Below, piece by piece: positions 8,828-16,933 of a DNA stretch of 64,000 nucleotides. This stretch comes from Kitasatospora sp. GAS204B (GTDB taxonomy: Bacteria; Actinomycetota; Actinomycetes; Streptomycetales; Streptomycetaceae), in the NCBI RefSeq assembly GCF_029892155.1, contig NZ_JARZAG010000003.1, positions 310,001 to 374,000 of the forward strand. Reading direction: 5' to 3'. The first letter of the stretch is position 1; the number at the start of each line of letters is the position of its first letter. The notes below the pieces were generated by a model. That model saw nothing but the letters and a program-made list of their open reading frames with translations, was not told the DNA's origin and did no database searches. The translations under genes and the position numbers were made by a program.

Positions 8828-9653
8828 CTAGCACCTTCCGGAGTCGGGCTTCGGGGATCGGGTGGGCGAGAGCCGTTGTGGCACCGTCCCAGTGTTCGCG
8901 GCTGCTGGTCGAGGTGAGGACGACATCCAACGCCGGGCAGGAGCCGACGACGTGGAACGCGGCTGCGTGCGGGTTAGATCCCGGATGGATGAGATTCACC
9001 AGTTCCGGGGTCATCAGGCTGGGGAGTTCGCCACCGTGAAGGGGTGCGGACGCGAAGGTGGTGAGCCCGGCGTCGCGAGCATGCACAAGTGGCCCGGTTC
9101 CGTTGAGAGCCTGGGTGATGGGCTCGGCCATGACCAGGCTCACCGGCATCTGCACCCCGGCTAGGTGGTGACTCTGCGACCCGGCGGCGTCGCGTGCCAA
9201 GGTGATCAGCTCCGCGACAGTGAACGCCTGCGAGGTGAAGCCGGACCATGTGGCGACACCGTATCCGCTGATGCGACCGGCGTGCACGAAATCCTCCAAC
9301 ACGGCGAACGCGGCCAGAAGGTTCTCGTGTAGCTGCCGGCGATCGTGGCCGGACCGCTCGGGATTGTGGACGAACACCAGGTCGGCCCGACCGAGGTCGG
9401 CGAGCGAGCGATCGGTCTGCGCGCGGACGAACGCGGGGGCGAGACTGTGCCGTCCGTCCGGGTCGAACCCTGTCTTCGTCGCCACCCTGGCGGCCGGGTG
9501 CTCGACGAGGGCGGTGGCGAGGGCACGGTGTGCGTAGCCATGCGCGTAGTTGGGCGCGGTGTCGATCCAGGATGCTCCCGCCGAGAGGGCGGTGCGCGCC
9601 GCCTCACTGACGGCGCGCACCCGGTAGGTCCCCAGCCCGAGGACCGCGTTCAA
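8808..9653 (-). CDS. Aldo/keto reductase
   Basis: Translation most likely begins at the TTG at 9653, whose last two bases form the TGA stop of the upstream oxygenase gene (TTGA overlap). The open frame extending to 9821 is only a shadow inside that gene. The resulting 281-residue TIM-barrel protein keeps the AKR tetrad: Asp31 and Tyr36 (WIDTAPNYAHG), Lys60 (VATKTGF) and His96 (LVFVHNP). It should reduce a carbonyl or imine with NADPH. Coupling to the JmjC oxygenase suggests it acts on that enzyme's product or on a related intermediate (inference). Confidence 0.85.
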   Translation of the reverse strand: MNAVLGLGTYRVRAVSEAARTALSAGASWIDTAPNYAHGYAHRALATALVEHPAARVATKTGFDPDGRHSLAPAFVRAQTDRSLADLGRADLVFVHNPERSGHDRRQLHENLLAAFAVLEDFVHAGRISGYGVATWSGFTSQAFTVAELITLARDAAGSQSHHLAGVQMPVSLVMAEPITQALNGTGPLVHARDAGLTTFASAPLHGGELPSLMTPELVNLIHPGSNPHAAAFHVVGSCPALDVVLTSTSSREHWDGATTALAHPIPEARLRKVLDVLSAG

Positions 9654-10840
9654 CGTGCCGCCTTGACGACGGCGGCGCCTTGACCCTTGATGAGGACGGA
9701 CAGGACGCCTGCCACATCCTTGACCTCCAGGCCGGCGGCGTCGGCGAGTTCTCCAAGAGTGGCGGGTTCGCCGCTGAGGAGTGCGAGGAGCATCGGGGCG
9801 GCTTGGTCCGCGAAATCCCACTCTGTGCCGGCCGCAGAGAGAGTCACTGTTCCCACCTCGGGGTTAGCGGTGAGCTTGGCGCGAGCTGCGGTGAGCCTGA
9901 CAGTGATCTCACGGCGCGGGGGAAGCGCGTCCACGTACGGCAGGGAAGGGGCTGGGCGTCCGAAGTGGTTGGTGTCAACGGAATCCGCCCACTGGTCGAT
10001 CAGCGCCGGGTCGGCCAGGGCGCTGATCATCGCGGCTCGCAAGGCGTCCAGATACGTGGCCTTAGCCGCCGGTTCGGCGTGGCGGGGGATGTCCAGCCGC
10101 ATGCTGGTGTCGTGGTGCATCTGGTCGGCCAGCCAACTGATGAGGCCGGATCCGGTGTGCGTGACGAGACCGAACGTCAGGTGAAGGGATTCGGTGCCCT
10201 GGTCTGCGGTGACGGTGTGCCACCATCCGCGCGGCAGATAGAGGACATCACCGGGGTTGAGGACGATGTCCGCGACCGGTTCACCGTCGGGTTCCTCCGG
10301 GGACTCCACGTCGCGGAAAGTAGGTGCCGTCCGGGTGGGCTCCCACAGACGCCAGCGCTTCGCTCCGTGCTGCTGGACCACGACCACGTCGTGGTCATCC
10401 CAGTGCCGGCCGAAACCTTCGTGCTCTGTCCAGGAGGCGTAAGCGTTCGTCTGTACGGGAGTACCGACGAAGCGTTCCAGGGCTTCAGCGGCGGCACCGA
10501 TCGGCGGGTGAATCGCGTCGATCGCGTCCACGACCAGGGAAGCGCCTTCGGCGAGCCGGGCGTGAAGCTCGGCGGGATGGACGCGGTTCCAGGTCACCCC
10601 GCGTCGGTTGGTGATCGGTGCCGAGTACCGGTCCAGGGGAACCGTCTCGCCATCCTGCGACAACCGCAGCCTCGGCGGCTCCATGCGGTGTGTGGCGAGA
10701 ACGGTGTTCAGATCGTCCCAGGACAGGAGGGGAGCCATGTTGGTCCCGTCAGCCGGGAAGACGGCGTAGGAGCGGTGGAACGCCTGGGTGAGGAACAGGT
10801 CCCCACCCAGGCGCACCGCCCACGAAGCGGAATCATGCAT
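9650..10840 (-). CDS. JmjC/cupin-4 (ribosomal-oxygenase-like) 2-oxoglutarate oxygenase
   Basis: This 396-residue protein matches the layout of the YcfD/NO66 ribosomal oxygenase group. The double-stranded beta-helix carries the iron ligands His146 and Asp148 (GRHWDDHD) and His208 (PRGWWHTV), a KRWRLWEP strand follows the first ligand pair, and the C-terminus is winged-helix-like. YcfD-type enzymes hydroxylate Arg, His or other residues of proteins. Here the gene starts 14 bp after the stop of a 46-aa Arg/Ser-rich peptide gene and is coupled to an AKR and a kinase, so a peptide substrate is plausible. The catalytic fold is well supported; the substrate is inference. Confidence 0.87.
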   Translation of the reverse strand: MHDSASWAVRLGGDLFLTQAFHRSYAVFPADGTNMAPLLSWDDLNTVLATHRMEPPRLRLSQDGETVPLDRYSAPITNRRGVTWNRVHPAELHARLAEGASLVVDAIDAIHPPIGAAAEALERFVGTPVQTNAYASWTEHEGFGRHWDDHDVVVVQQHGAKRWRLWEPTRTAPTFRDVESPEEPDGEPVADIVLNPGDVLYLPRGWWHTVTADQGTESLHLTFGLVTHTGSGLISWLADQMHHDTSMRLDIPRHAEPAAKATYLDALRAAMISALADPALIDQWADSVDTNHFGRPAPSLPYVDALPPRREITVRLTAARAKLTANPEVGTVTLSAAGTEWDFADQAAPMLLALLSGEPATLGELADAAGLEVKDVAGVLSVLIKGQGAAVVKAAR

Positions 10841-10854
10841 CGTGGGCGTCCGGC

Positions 10855-10995
10855 TCAGGTGTCGTTCTGGTCGGACTTGCCGCCCGTGTTGTCGGACGGC
10901 ATGTCGGCGCGGGAACGCGCGGCGCGGATGCTACGGACGGCGACCAGCAGGCCGCCCCCGTCCTCCTCCGGAGCGGCGGGCATGGTGTTCTCCAT
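10855..10995 (-). CDS. 46-aa peptide, candidate RiPP-type precursor
   Basis: This small gene starts at ATG 10995 after AGGAG at 7-8 nt and encodes 46 residues. The first ~14 are acidic (MENTMPAAPEED), followed by GGGLLVAV, an Arg/Ser/Ala core-like stretch RSIRAARSRAD, and a polar Asp/Asn/Ser/Thr-rich tail ending DQNDT. It has no Cys, so lanthionine chemistry is not expected. Position immediately before a JmjC oxygenase, AKR and kinase, and separation from the upstream genes by a hairpin, resemble RiPP precursor placement. An alternative start lies at the Met five residues in. It could instead be a regulatory micro-protein. Confidence 0.55.
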   Translation of the reverse strand: MENTMPAAPEEDGGGLLVAVRSIRAARSRADMPSDNTGGKSDQNDT

Positions 10996-11060
10996 CGGGT
11001 TCTCCTCTCGGACATCTCCCACCGGCCTCTCCGGCGGGGAGCTCAGCAGTGGTGGTGCAA

Positions 11061-11078
11061 CCTCCCCGGATGGGGAGG
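11061..11078 (-). promoter_or_regulatory. Hairpin between small genes (possible attenuator)
   Basis: A perfect 7-bp inverted repeat (CCTCCCC/GGGGAGG) with a 4-nt loop lies between the 54-aa gene and the 46-aa peptide gene. It could partially terminate transcripts from the upstream regulatory genes or stabilise the downstream segment, allowing different levels for peptide and modifying enzymes. Confidence 0.4.
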
Positions 11079-11089
11079 AGTCTTGGGGG

Positions 11090-11254
11090 TCAGCTGCGGC
11101 GGCAGCGGGGGCAGTCGCAGAGTGGCCAGGATTCGTAGCGGGGCAGGTAGCTGAGCTGGTCGTTGCCGGTGTGCTCTTCGCGCTTGAGCTCGACCAGTTC
11201 GCCGCTCTCGTCCTGCGTGCTGACGGTGAAGGTGAGGATCGGCTGCTCACTCAC
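11090..11254 (-). CDS. 54-aa Cys-rich mini-protein
   Basis: GTG 11254 overlaps the TGA of the HATPase gene (GTGA), so the two are translationally coupled. The 54-residue product begins VSEQPILTFTVS and ends in a compact Cys cluster, CDCPRCRRS, compatible with metal binding. It is mostly hydrophilic with a beta-prone N-terminus. No family is recognised. Its position between a HATPase and the candidate precursor suggests an accessory or regulatory part of the operon. Confidence 0.6.
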   Translation of the reverse strand: MSEQPILTFTVSTQDESGELVELKREEHTGNDQLSYLPRYESWPLCDCPRCRRS

Positions 11255-11706
11255 GCGGTGGCCTTCTGGTGTGCGCTTCGCACCAGGGCACCCAGGCGTT
11301 CATCAGCGGTCAGGGCTGCGTCGGCGGTAACCAGGAAGTGGACCGCCTTGCCTTGCTCCCTCCGCTCCCAACCCCAGGAACAGGTCAGGGAGTCGACCAA
11401 GGTGAGCCCGCGTCCTGATCCCTTCTCGAAGTCGGGGGTGAGCACCGTAGGGAGTCGAAGCGAGCGGTCGGTCACCTCGACTTTGAGGTGGCGGCCGGTC
11501 CACTCGGTCCGCACCCAGCACTCACCACCCGCGTGAATCAGCGCGTTGGTGATGATCTCGCTGGCGCACAGCAGCACGTCGGCCACCGCGTGCGGGGACA
11601 GCGGGAGGCCCAACTCTCTGATGGCCGAGGCGATACGGTGCCGGGCCTGGGCTACGGCACCGTCGGCGGACTGGACGTGGAACACGTCGGCAGGGCGGTC
11701 GTTCAC
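11251..11706 (-). CDS. Bergerat-fold ATP-binding protein (anti-sigma/RsbW-like)
   Basis: GTG 11706 follows AGGAG at suitable spacing and overlaps the upstream TGA, so it is preferred over the 22-residue longer frame. The 151-residue protein is a single HATPase_c domain: an N box with EIITNALIHAGG and a G-box-like GSGRGLTLVDSL, with no dimerisation or phosphoacceptor domain. In streptomycetes such stand-alone ATPases are often anti-sigma kinases or partners of XRE regulators. Here it heads the peptide/oxygenase operon with Cys-rich mini-proteins on both sides. Confidence 0.85.
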   Translation of the reverse strand: MNDRPADVFHVQSADGAVAQARHRIASAIRELGLPLSPHAVADVLLCASEIITNALIHAGGECWVRTEWTGRHLKVEVTDRSLRLPTVLTPDFEKGSGRGLTLVDSLTCSWGWERREQGKAVHFLVTADAALTADERLGALVRSAHQKATA

Positions 11707-11846
11707 GCTGCACTCCTGGCCCTGACCTCGATCGTCACCCGACACGGCCACGGGCTCTCGCAGCGCACGCACCGGCCGTTCACGCTGCGGTGCTCGTCCA
11801 GCAGGATGCGGTCGGCGGTCGCGGTCTCCCGGCTGCCGGTCGACAC
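11703..11846 (-). CDS. 47-aa Cys-containing mini-protein
   Basis: The frame closes with a TGA that overlaps the HATPase start codon. The conserved-looking part is the end: RILLDEHRSVNGRCVRCESPWPC, with three Cys in C-x2-C-x5-C spacing, the style of many small streptomycete proteins encoded next to HATPases. I chose the GTG at 11846 because the residues upstream look non-conserved, but no good ribosome-binding site is visible and a GTG at 11972 is also open. Confidence 0.5.
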   Translation of the reverse strand: MSTGSRETATADRILLDEHRSVNGRCVRCESPWPCRVTIEVRARSAA

Positions 11847-12073
11847 TCGGGCGGGGGCCCGGCTGGCACGCTTTTGTACGGGTCGACCAGCGAGGCAGAG
11901 GCGCTGTTCAGCCTCCACGGATGGGAGGAGCGGTCGGCAGTGGTCATCTGTGTCTCGGTTCCGGTCGGGCACCCCGGCCAGCGAGGGGCCTGTGCGGCTT
12001 GGTCAGCCACCCCGGGGCGGCTCGGAGACCACAGTGCCGCCCGGCAACGGAACGCATCCGCAAGCGCGTTGCG

Positions 12074-12096
12074 GACCCGCAACGACATTGCGGGTC
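12074..12096 (-). terminator. Terminator of the XRE-HAD operon
   Basis: A perfect 9-bp inverted repeat (GACCCGCAA/TTGCGGGTC) with a 5-nt loop begins 3 bp after the HAD stop on the minus strand. It separates this pair from the peptide/oxygenase operon. Confidence 0.65.
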
Positions 12097-12099
12097 GGT

Positions 12100-12729
12100 C
12101 TAGACCTCTTCGGTCAATCGCAGGCCGAGCAGGGATTCCATCTGCTCGATCGTGGTCGCCGGGTCCGTGGCGAGGATGGTCGCGATGCCGAGCTCCTCGG
12201 CCGGTGGGAGGTTGCGGGCGGTGTCGTCCACGAACACGCATGCCTCGCCGGGCAGGTCCATCAGGTCGAGCATCGTTCGATAGAGGATCGGGTCGGGCTT
12301 GCGAGCCTTGTAGCGCTCGGAGATCAGGACCGCGTCGTAGTTCGCCACCAAGTCATGGCCGAGATAGGGGTCGCAGGGCTCGGAGCCGAGGCTGTTGGAG
12401 AAGATGCCGACCTTGATCCCGGCCATTCTGGCGGCCTCGGAGGCGGCGATCACCGACGGTTCGAGGTGCAGGTCCTCCAGGACTCGGCCGAGCAGGTTGG
12501 TGCCGTCGATGCCCAGCAGGGTGCCGGTCCGTTCGTTCCACTCGGTCTGGGTGATCGCACCGCGCTCCAGGTCGGCGTAGAGGGCAACGCCCTCGGGGTT
12601 CTTCGCGATCATCGACAGAAAGGTGCCCTCAGCCAGGCCGGCGCGGCGATCGAAGCCGGCGGCGCAGGCCGGGACACTGGTGGTCAGCACCCCGCCGAAA
12701 TCGAGGATCAGGCCCATGCGGCGGCTCAT
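12100..12729 (-). CDS. HAD-superfamily hydrolase (subfamily IA-like)
   Basis: The 209-residue product has the four HAD motifs: DFGGVLT at the N-terminus (Asp nucleophile), SNS, Lys in KARKPDP, and VFVDDTARN. The LILDFGGVL start and helical cap resemble epoxide-hydrolase/haloacid-dehalogenase-like phosphatases. Its ATG overlaps the TGA of the XRE-TPR gene (ATGA), so the two are co-translated. The substrate is probably a small phosphorylated metabolite. Confidence 0.85.
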   Translation of the reverse strand: MSRRMGLILDFGGVLTTSVPACAAGFDRRAGLAEGTFLSMIAKNPEGVALYADLERGAITQTEWNERTGTLLGIDGTNLLGRVLEDLHLEPSVIAASEAARMAGIKVGIFSNSLGSEPCDPYLGHDLVANYDAVLISERYKARKPDPILYRTMLDLMDLPGEACVFVDDTARNLPPAEELGIATILATDPATTIEQMESLLGLRLTEEV

Positions 12730-14072
12730 ACGGTACTCCCGGCGGTCTTGAGGAGGGTTCGGGTGTCGATCACGTGCTCGCCCAACGAGCGGACGGCCAC
12801 TGTGCGGTGGGGGCGGAGGCTGCGGTGCAGCTCAGATACCCGGCGCAGGGTCTCGCGGTGCTGGACTTTCTCCACCAGGTCCAGTGCGGCCTGGCCGTCG
12901 GCGCACGCGGCCTCGATGTCGTTGGCGCCGGCGTTGGCCTCGGCCCGGGAGATGTAGGCGGTGCAGCGGTGGCGCATCATCTCCTCCGGCAGCCGGTCGA
13001 TCGCCTGGTCCAGGGACGGCAGAGCCTCGCGGTAGCGACCCAGGCGGACCAGGTCGCTGCCCTCGTAGGCGTCAGCCTTGGACAGGTCGAACCAGGCGAT
13101 CCCGCCCCAGCGTTCGTCGTCCATCGGGCCGGACAGCACGGTGCGGGCCTCCTCCAGCGAGGAGCCGAAGCCGTGGTCGTCGCCGGTCGAGGCGTACATC
13201 TCGGAGGCGACAGCGTTCGTCCAGGCCAGCATCCGCCGAGACGCCCCGCGCTCGGCGCGGTCCACCGCGGCGAGCGCGTAATCCAACCCGCTCTCCGGGT
13301 CGCCGCCGTAGGAGGCGTTGAAGGCCCTGCCACCCAGGACGAGTGCCAGCAGCTCGGGACTGTCGATCTCCTTGCCGATCTCATAGCCCATGTCCATATA
13401 GGAGTCGGCTTTCTGACGATCAGCCAGGTCAAGAGACAGCAGGCAGGCCGCCAGGCAGGCCATTTCGGCCATGTGCGCGAGCAGCAAGGTCCGTAGCTCG
13501 GCCGGCTGATCCTTGGGCCGCAGCGACAGCACCAGCTCGATCTGACTGTGTGCCACCGGTACCAGCGTGGCTGCCGGGAAGCTCTTGTAGGAGCGGCGGT
13601 AGAAGGCGCCATTGGACCGCAGCTCATCCACGGTCGGGCGGTCCAGGGTGCCACGGGGCGACTGGGCGGTCTGGGCCTGGGCATCCGGGGACAATCCGGC
13701 AAGGGCAGTGGTCACGCCCGCGAGGGCGCCGAGGTTGAACGTTCGTCGCAGCACAGCATCTGAGCTTTCCGCATCGAGCCTCGCCGTGCGTGCCGAAGCC
13801 GGAGAAGGCCGGTGTGAGCCGAGTGACGGCGCGTCAACTTCCGCCACCGGATGGCGCACATCGAACGCTAATAGATATGGAGTGGCCACCTCCAACAGCC
13901 CGGCCAACTTCTCAGCTGTCACCACACTGTCGAGCGGGATCGCCCCTCGCTCCACCTGGGAGACCCACGACTCCGAGCGCTCGGCCAGATCCCCGAGAAG
14001 AGCCTGCGGCCACCCTTTCCGCTTACGCGCCTTGGCGATGCGAGCGCCGATCAGCTTGTCGATCTCTGCCAC
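12726..14072 (-). CDS. XRE-family regulator with TPR-like C-terminus
   Basis: GTG 14072 starts a 448-residue protein. Residues 1-65 form a helix-turn-helix (IGARIAKARKRKGWPQALLGDLAERSES region and WVSQVERG). A linker and an Ala-rich helix (FNLGALAGVTTALAGL) precede a long helical TPR-like part to the end. This is a widespread streptomycete regulator architecture, often sensing a ligand through the TPR part. The upstream open frame to 14258 lacks a ribosome-binding site and is ignored. It is divergent from a similar TPR gene. Confidence 0.82.
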   Translation of the reverse strand: MAEIDKLIGARIAKARKRKGWPQALLGDLAERSESWVSQVERGAIPLDSVVTAEKLAGLLEVATPYLLAFDVRHPVAEVDAPSLGSHRPSPASARTARLDAESSDAVLRRTFNLGALAGVTTALAGLSPDAQAQTAQSPRGTLDRPTVDELRSNGAFYRRSYKSFPAATLVPVAHSQIELVLSLRPKDQPAELRTLLLAHMAEMACLAACLLSLDLADRQKADSYMDMGYEIGKEIDSPELLALVLGGRAFNASYGGDPESGLDYALAAVDRAERGASRRMLAWTNAVASEMYASTGDDHGFGSSLEEARTVLSGPMDDERWGGIAWFDLSKADAYEGSDLVRLGRYREALPSLDQAIDRLPEEMMRHRCTAYISRAEANAGANDIEAACADGQAALDLVEKVQHRETLRRVSELHRSLRPHRTVAVRSLGEHVIDTRTLLKTAGSTV

Positions 14073-14203
14073 AGGACAACCCCAAGGCCGTGTTCGAGAA
14101 ACTACCGACGGCAACCGTACGACCGGAGCCGCTCTGTTGACAGGGGAACCGCCTGGGATACCTCGACCGAGCGAATCCGATCCGGCGGGGGCGCGGTCCG
14201 GCA

Positions 14204-15337
14204 ATGCTTTGGCAACCGCCTTCACCCGGTGACGGGAGTGCTGCTGATGATCCGCCAACTGTTCTGGCCCATCCAGGATGTGGCGATACCGTGGATTCCG
14301 TCATCGAGCTGAGCCGGAGGGACGTGGTGGATCGCCGGGGTTTCGTGGCTGCCTCCAGCGCGTACGCGCTCGCGGCCCTGGGCCTGCCCGACCCGGACGC
14401 CGTCCTGCGTCGGGTGCGGACCAAATCCGGCGGCACAGCCCACGTCGGCCGCGGCGAGGCCGCCGCGATCCGGCAGATGACCAAGTCCCTCGGCGACGCG
14501 GCGGCCGAACTCGGCGGCGGACACGCCCGCCACCTCGCCGTCCGCTACCTCCACGACGACGTCGCCCCCTGGCTGGACGGAACCTGGACCGAAGCGGTCG
14601 GCCGCGAGCTGTTCGCCGCCGCCGCCCAGCTCGTCCACCTCGCCGGCTGGATGGCCCAGGACGAGGGCAACCAGGACGCCGCCCAGCAGTACTACGCGCA
14701 CTCCTTCCGCCTTGCCTCCGAAGCAGGCGACGCCGAACTGGCCGCCACCGCCCTGCGCGGCCTCGCGGTCCAAGCGATCGACCTCGGCTTCCGGGCGACC
14801 GCGGTCCGGGTGGCCGAGGACTGCGTCGATCAGGCCAAGAGCCTCGACGACCCCCGGGCGCTGGCCTACTACCAGACCACCCTCGCCAACGCTGCCGCCC
14901 TTGACGGCGACCGCCGCACCGCCACCACCTCGCTCGCCGCCTCGCAGACCTCGATCGAACGCGCGACCGGCGTCCCGGGCGAATCGTGGGCCTCGCACTA
15001 CAGCATCGGCCGCTGGGCCCACGAGGCCGGCATGATCCTCGCCCAACTCGGCGACTACACCAGCGCGCAGGACCACCTGCACCACGCGCTCGACATCCAC
15101 GGCCTCGACCGCCGCCGCACCCGCGCCATCGTCCTCGCCGACCTCGGCACCGTCCGCCTCCGCCAGGACGACGTGGACGGCGCGATGGCCTCCTGGACCG
15201 AGTTCCTCGACTGCGCGGACGGCATCCGCTCGGTCAAGGTCCAAGACGCCGTCCACGACATGAGAGCCCGTCTGTACCGGCTTCGCGATGTCCCCGGCGT
15301 CGAGGAACTCGACGACCGCGCTGGAGCCCTCGAATAG
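14204..15337 (+). CDS. TPR regulator-like protein lacking its HTH
   Basis: The recognisable part starts at about 14291 with the VDRRGFVAASSAYALAALGLP linker that in XRE-TPR regulators follows the DNA-binding domain. It continues with TPR-like helices (LAGWMAQDEGNQDAAQQYYAHSF-type and ALAYYQTTLANA). No helix-turn-helix can be read upstream: the frame is closed by a TGA at 14138. Either this is a truncated regulator or a stand-alone TPR partner. The start is uncertain (ATG 14204 or GTG 14291), as neither has a clear ribosome-binding site. Confidence 0.6.
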   Translation: MLWQPPSPGDGSAADDPPTVLAHPGCGDTVDSVIELSRRDVVDRRGFVAASSAYALAALGLPDPDAVLRRVRTKSGGTAHVGRGEAAAIRQMTKSLGDAAAELGGGHARHLAVRYLHDDVAPWLDGTWTEAVGRELFAAAAQLVHLAGWMAQDEGNQDAAQQYYAHSFRLASEAGDAELAATALRGLAVQAIDLGFRATAVRVAEDCVDQAKSLDDPRALAYYQTTLANAAALDGDRRTATTSLAASQTSIERATGVPGESWASHYSIGRWAHEAGMILAQLGDYTSAQDHLHHALDIHGLDRRRTRAIVLADLGTVRLRQDDVDGAMASWTEFLDCADGIRSVKVQDAVHDMRARLYRLRDVPGVEELDDRAGALE

Positions 15338-15529
15338 GCCGACGCACCCAGTCCCCAACAACTCCGCATCGCGGAGCGTGTCCCGTCAGCGCGGCCAAAC
15401 TGCCAGGTCCGCATCCCGGTCCCGGAGCGTCGGGCGGCACTGTGGGTGGAGGCTGCACGGGCGTACAGCCAGCAGGGCAGACTGGCCGAAGGATGCAAAG
15501 CGCTCAGGAGCTCGGCGCACTGTCCTTGA
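15338..15529 (+). pseudogene. Remnant of another regulator's TPR tail
   Basis: In the same frame as the preceding gene but after its stop, the sequence reads PVPERRAALWVEAARAYSQQ followed by GRLAEGCKALRSSAH before a TGA. This is the TPR style found near the C-terminus of streptomycete XRE regulators. It has no start codon of its own and looks like a leftover of a duplicated or recombined regulator gene. Confidence 0.4.
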
Positions 15530-15566
15530 ACTTCGCTGTTTCTGGCAGGAGTTGGGAGTCCAGGTT

Positions 15567-16109
15567 TTGACCGACCACCGCGAGCCGTTCCTGTATGTCG
15601 TCGTCTGCGCGTCGGGCATCGCTGACGGAGTGAGCGAACTGATCACCGCTGCCCACGCCGAAGGCTGGAAGGTCGGCGTGATCGCCGCCCCCAGCGGGCT
15701 CGGCTTCATCGATCAGGAAGCGGTCGAGGCGCAGACGGGCTACCCGATCCGTTCGGCTTGGCGCACGTCCAGCATCCCCCAGCCGCTACCTCCGGCCGAC
15801 GCCATCGCGGTCGCCCCCGCGACGATCAACAAGTGGGCCGCCGGCATCTCGGACACGCTCGCGCTCGGCATCCTCTGCGAGGCGTACGGGCTCGGCATCC
15901 CGGTGGCCGTCCAGCCGTACGTCAACTCCGCCCAGGCGGCACACCCTGCCTACGACGAGAGCCTGGCCCGGCTCCGGTCCATGGGCGTCCTGATCGGCGA
16001 CTACGTGCCCCACATGCCGAAGGCCGGCGGAGGCCGTGAGAGCTACAACTGGACCCACGTCCTCGACCTGCTTCGCCCGGTGGCGCGGTCGATCACGGAG
16101 AGGAAGTAG
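15567..16109 (+). CDS. Flavoprotein (PPC-decarboxylase-like fold)
   Basis: I place the start at TTG 15567, with GGGAG 8 nt upstream; the long N-terminal extension in frame is low-quality sequence overlapping the regulator remnant. The 180-residue product has the HFCD flavoprotein pattern: an opening strand VVVCASGIADG, the VIAAP segment, and AIAVAPATINKWAAGISDTLA, matching the FMN-binding PAT(M/I)N(K/T)WA motif. Decarboxylation of a Cys-like substrate or another FMN-dependent step is possible. It sits 2 bp before a NUDIX gene, a common streptomycete pair next to XRE-TPR regulators. Confidence 0.8.
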   Translation: MTDHREPFLYVVVCASGIADGVSELITAAHAEGWKVGVIAAPSGLGFIDQEAVEAQTGYPIRSAWRTSSIPQPLPPADAIAVAPATINKWAAGISDTLALGILCEAYGLGIPVAVQPYVNSAQAAHPAYDESLARLRSMGVLIGDYVPHMPKAGGGRESYNWTHVLDLLRPVARSITERK

Positions 16110-16111
16110 CT

Positions 16112-16522
16112 GTGCAGGATGTTGCGGACGAACGTCCGGGAATCGCCGCCGCGATCGTGGTCCGTGGGGGCCGCGTCCTGATGGTGCGGCGGCGGGTGAG
16201 CGAAGGCCAACTCTCCTGGCAGTTCCCGGCCGGCAAGATCGAGCCCGGCGAGTCGCCAGAGGAGGCAGCCATCTGCGAGACCGCGGAGGAGACCGGCCTC
16301 GGTGTGGCCGCCGGCAAGCTTCTCGGCGAGCGCGTCCACCCCATGACCGGGCGGCTCATGTCGTACACCGCCTGCGAAGTCGTGAGTGGGACCGCCACGG
16401 TGGCGGACGCCGAGGAAGTGGACGAGGTGGCGTGGGTGGCCCTCGCCGAGATCCCGCCGTACGTGCCGTACGGGCTGTTCGAGCCGGTGCAGGAGTACTT
16501 GGACGCCGTTCTCAAGGCCTGA
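16112..16522 (+). CDS. NUDIX hydrolase
   Basis: The GTG at 16112 has GAGAGGAAG upstream. The 136-residue protein is a single NUDIX domain. The Nudix box runs from GKIEPGES through the EEAAICETAEETGL helix, with the catalytic glutamates present and Thr where Arg is usual in the R-E element. It likely cleaves a nucleoside diphosphate linked to another moiety. It is co-transcribed with the flavoprotein gene. Confidence 0.87.
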   Translation: MQDVADERPGIAAAIVVRGGRVLMVRRRVSEGQLSWQFPAGKIEPGESPEEAAICETAEETGLGVAAGKLLGERVHPMTGRLMSYTACEVVSGTATVADAEEVDEVAWVALAEIPPYVPYGLFEPVQEYLDAVLKA

Positions 16523-16933
16523 CGGACCCCGTCCGAGCGACCGTGGGGACAGCCACCAGTTGATGGTCACCCCCACGGCTGTTGCTCTCTACTGGCGGAG
16601 ATCACTTATTCCTGACATATCGCATTCCTCTGCCATCGCGTACGGTCGACATGTGCGCAGCCCACGTGGGGTCTGCCGCACTCGGCAGTCGTACAGGTTG
16701 ATGGGCTTGCCAGTCGCGCGGTCGGGCCGGGTCTCTGGTCAGCCACTGCGGGCGCATCCGGTGGCAAGCCCGGGGTCCAGACTGTTGCAGGCGTCGTCCC
16801 TAAACGTGGCGCCCCTGCCTAGAGTGTCGTCAGGTTCCCCCTGAGTGAGCGGGCCAGTGCGGTCGCAAAAGCTGGCTCAAGCATCGGCAAGCGCCGCGAC
16901 GTGTGACGAAGTCATCCCGGTCGACCACCGCCG
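16523..16933. other. Non-coding gap before the TIGR02391 gene
   Basis: This 411-bp stretch has no frame with convincing codon bias, no strong hairpin and no recognised RNA motif. It is noticeably richer in A/T than the flanking genes and probably carries the promoter of the following orphan gene. Confidence 0.45.

Noticed and set aside
8003..11254. Class V lanthipeptide cluster based on APH-like kinase
   Set aside because: The candidate precursor has no Cys, there is no HopA1-type lyase, and the flavoprotein at 15.6 kb belongs to a separate NUDIX pair.
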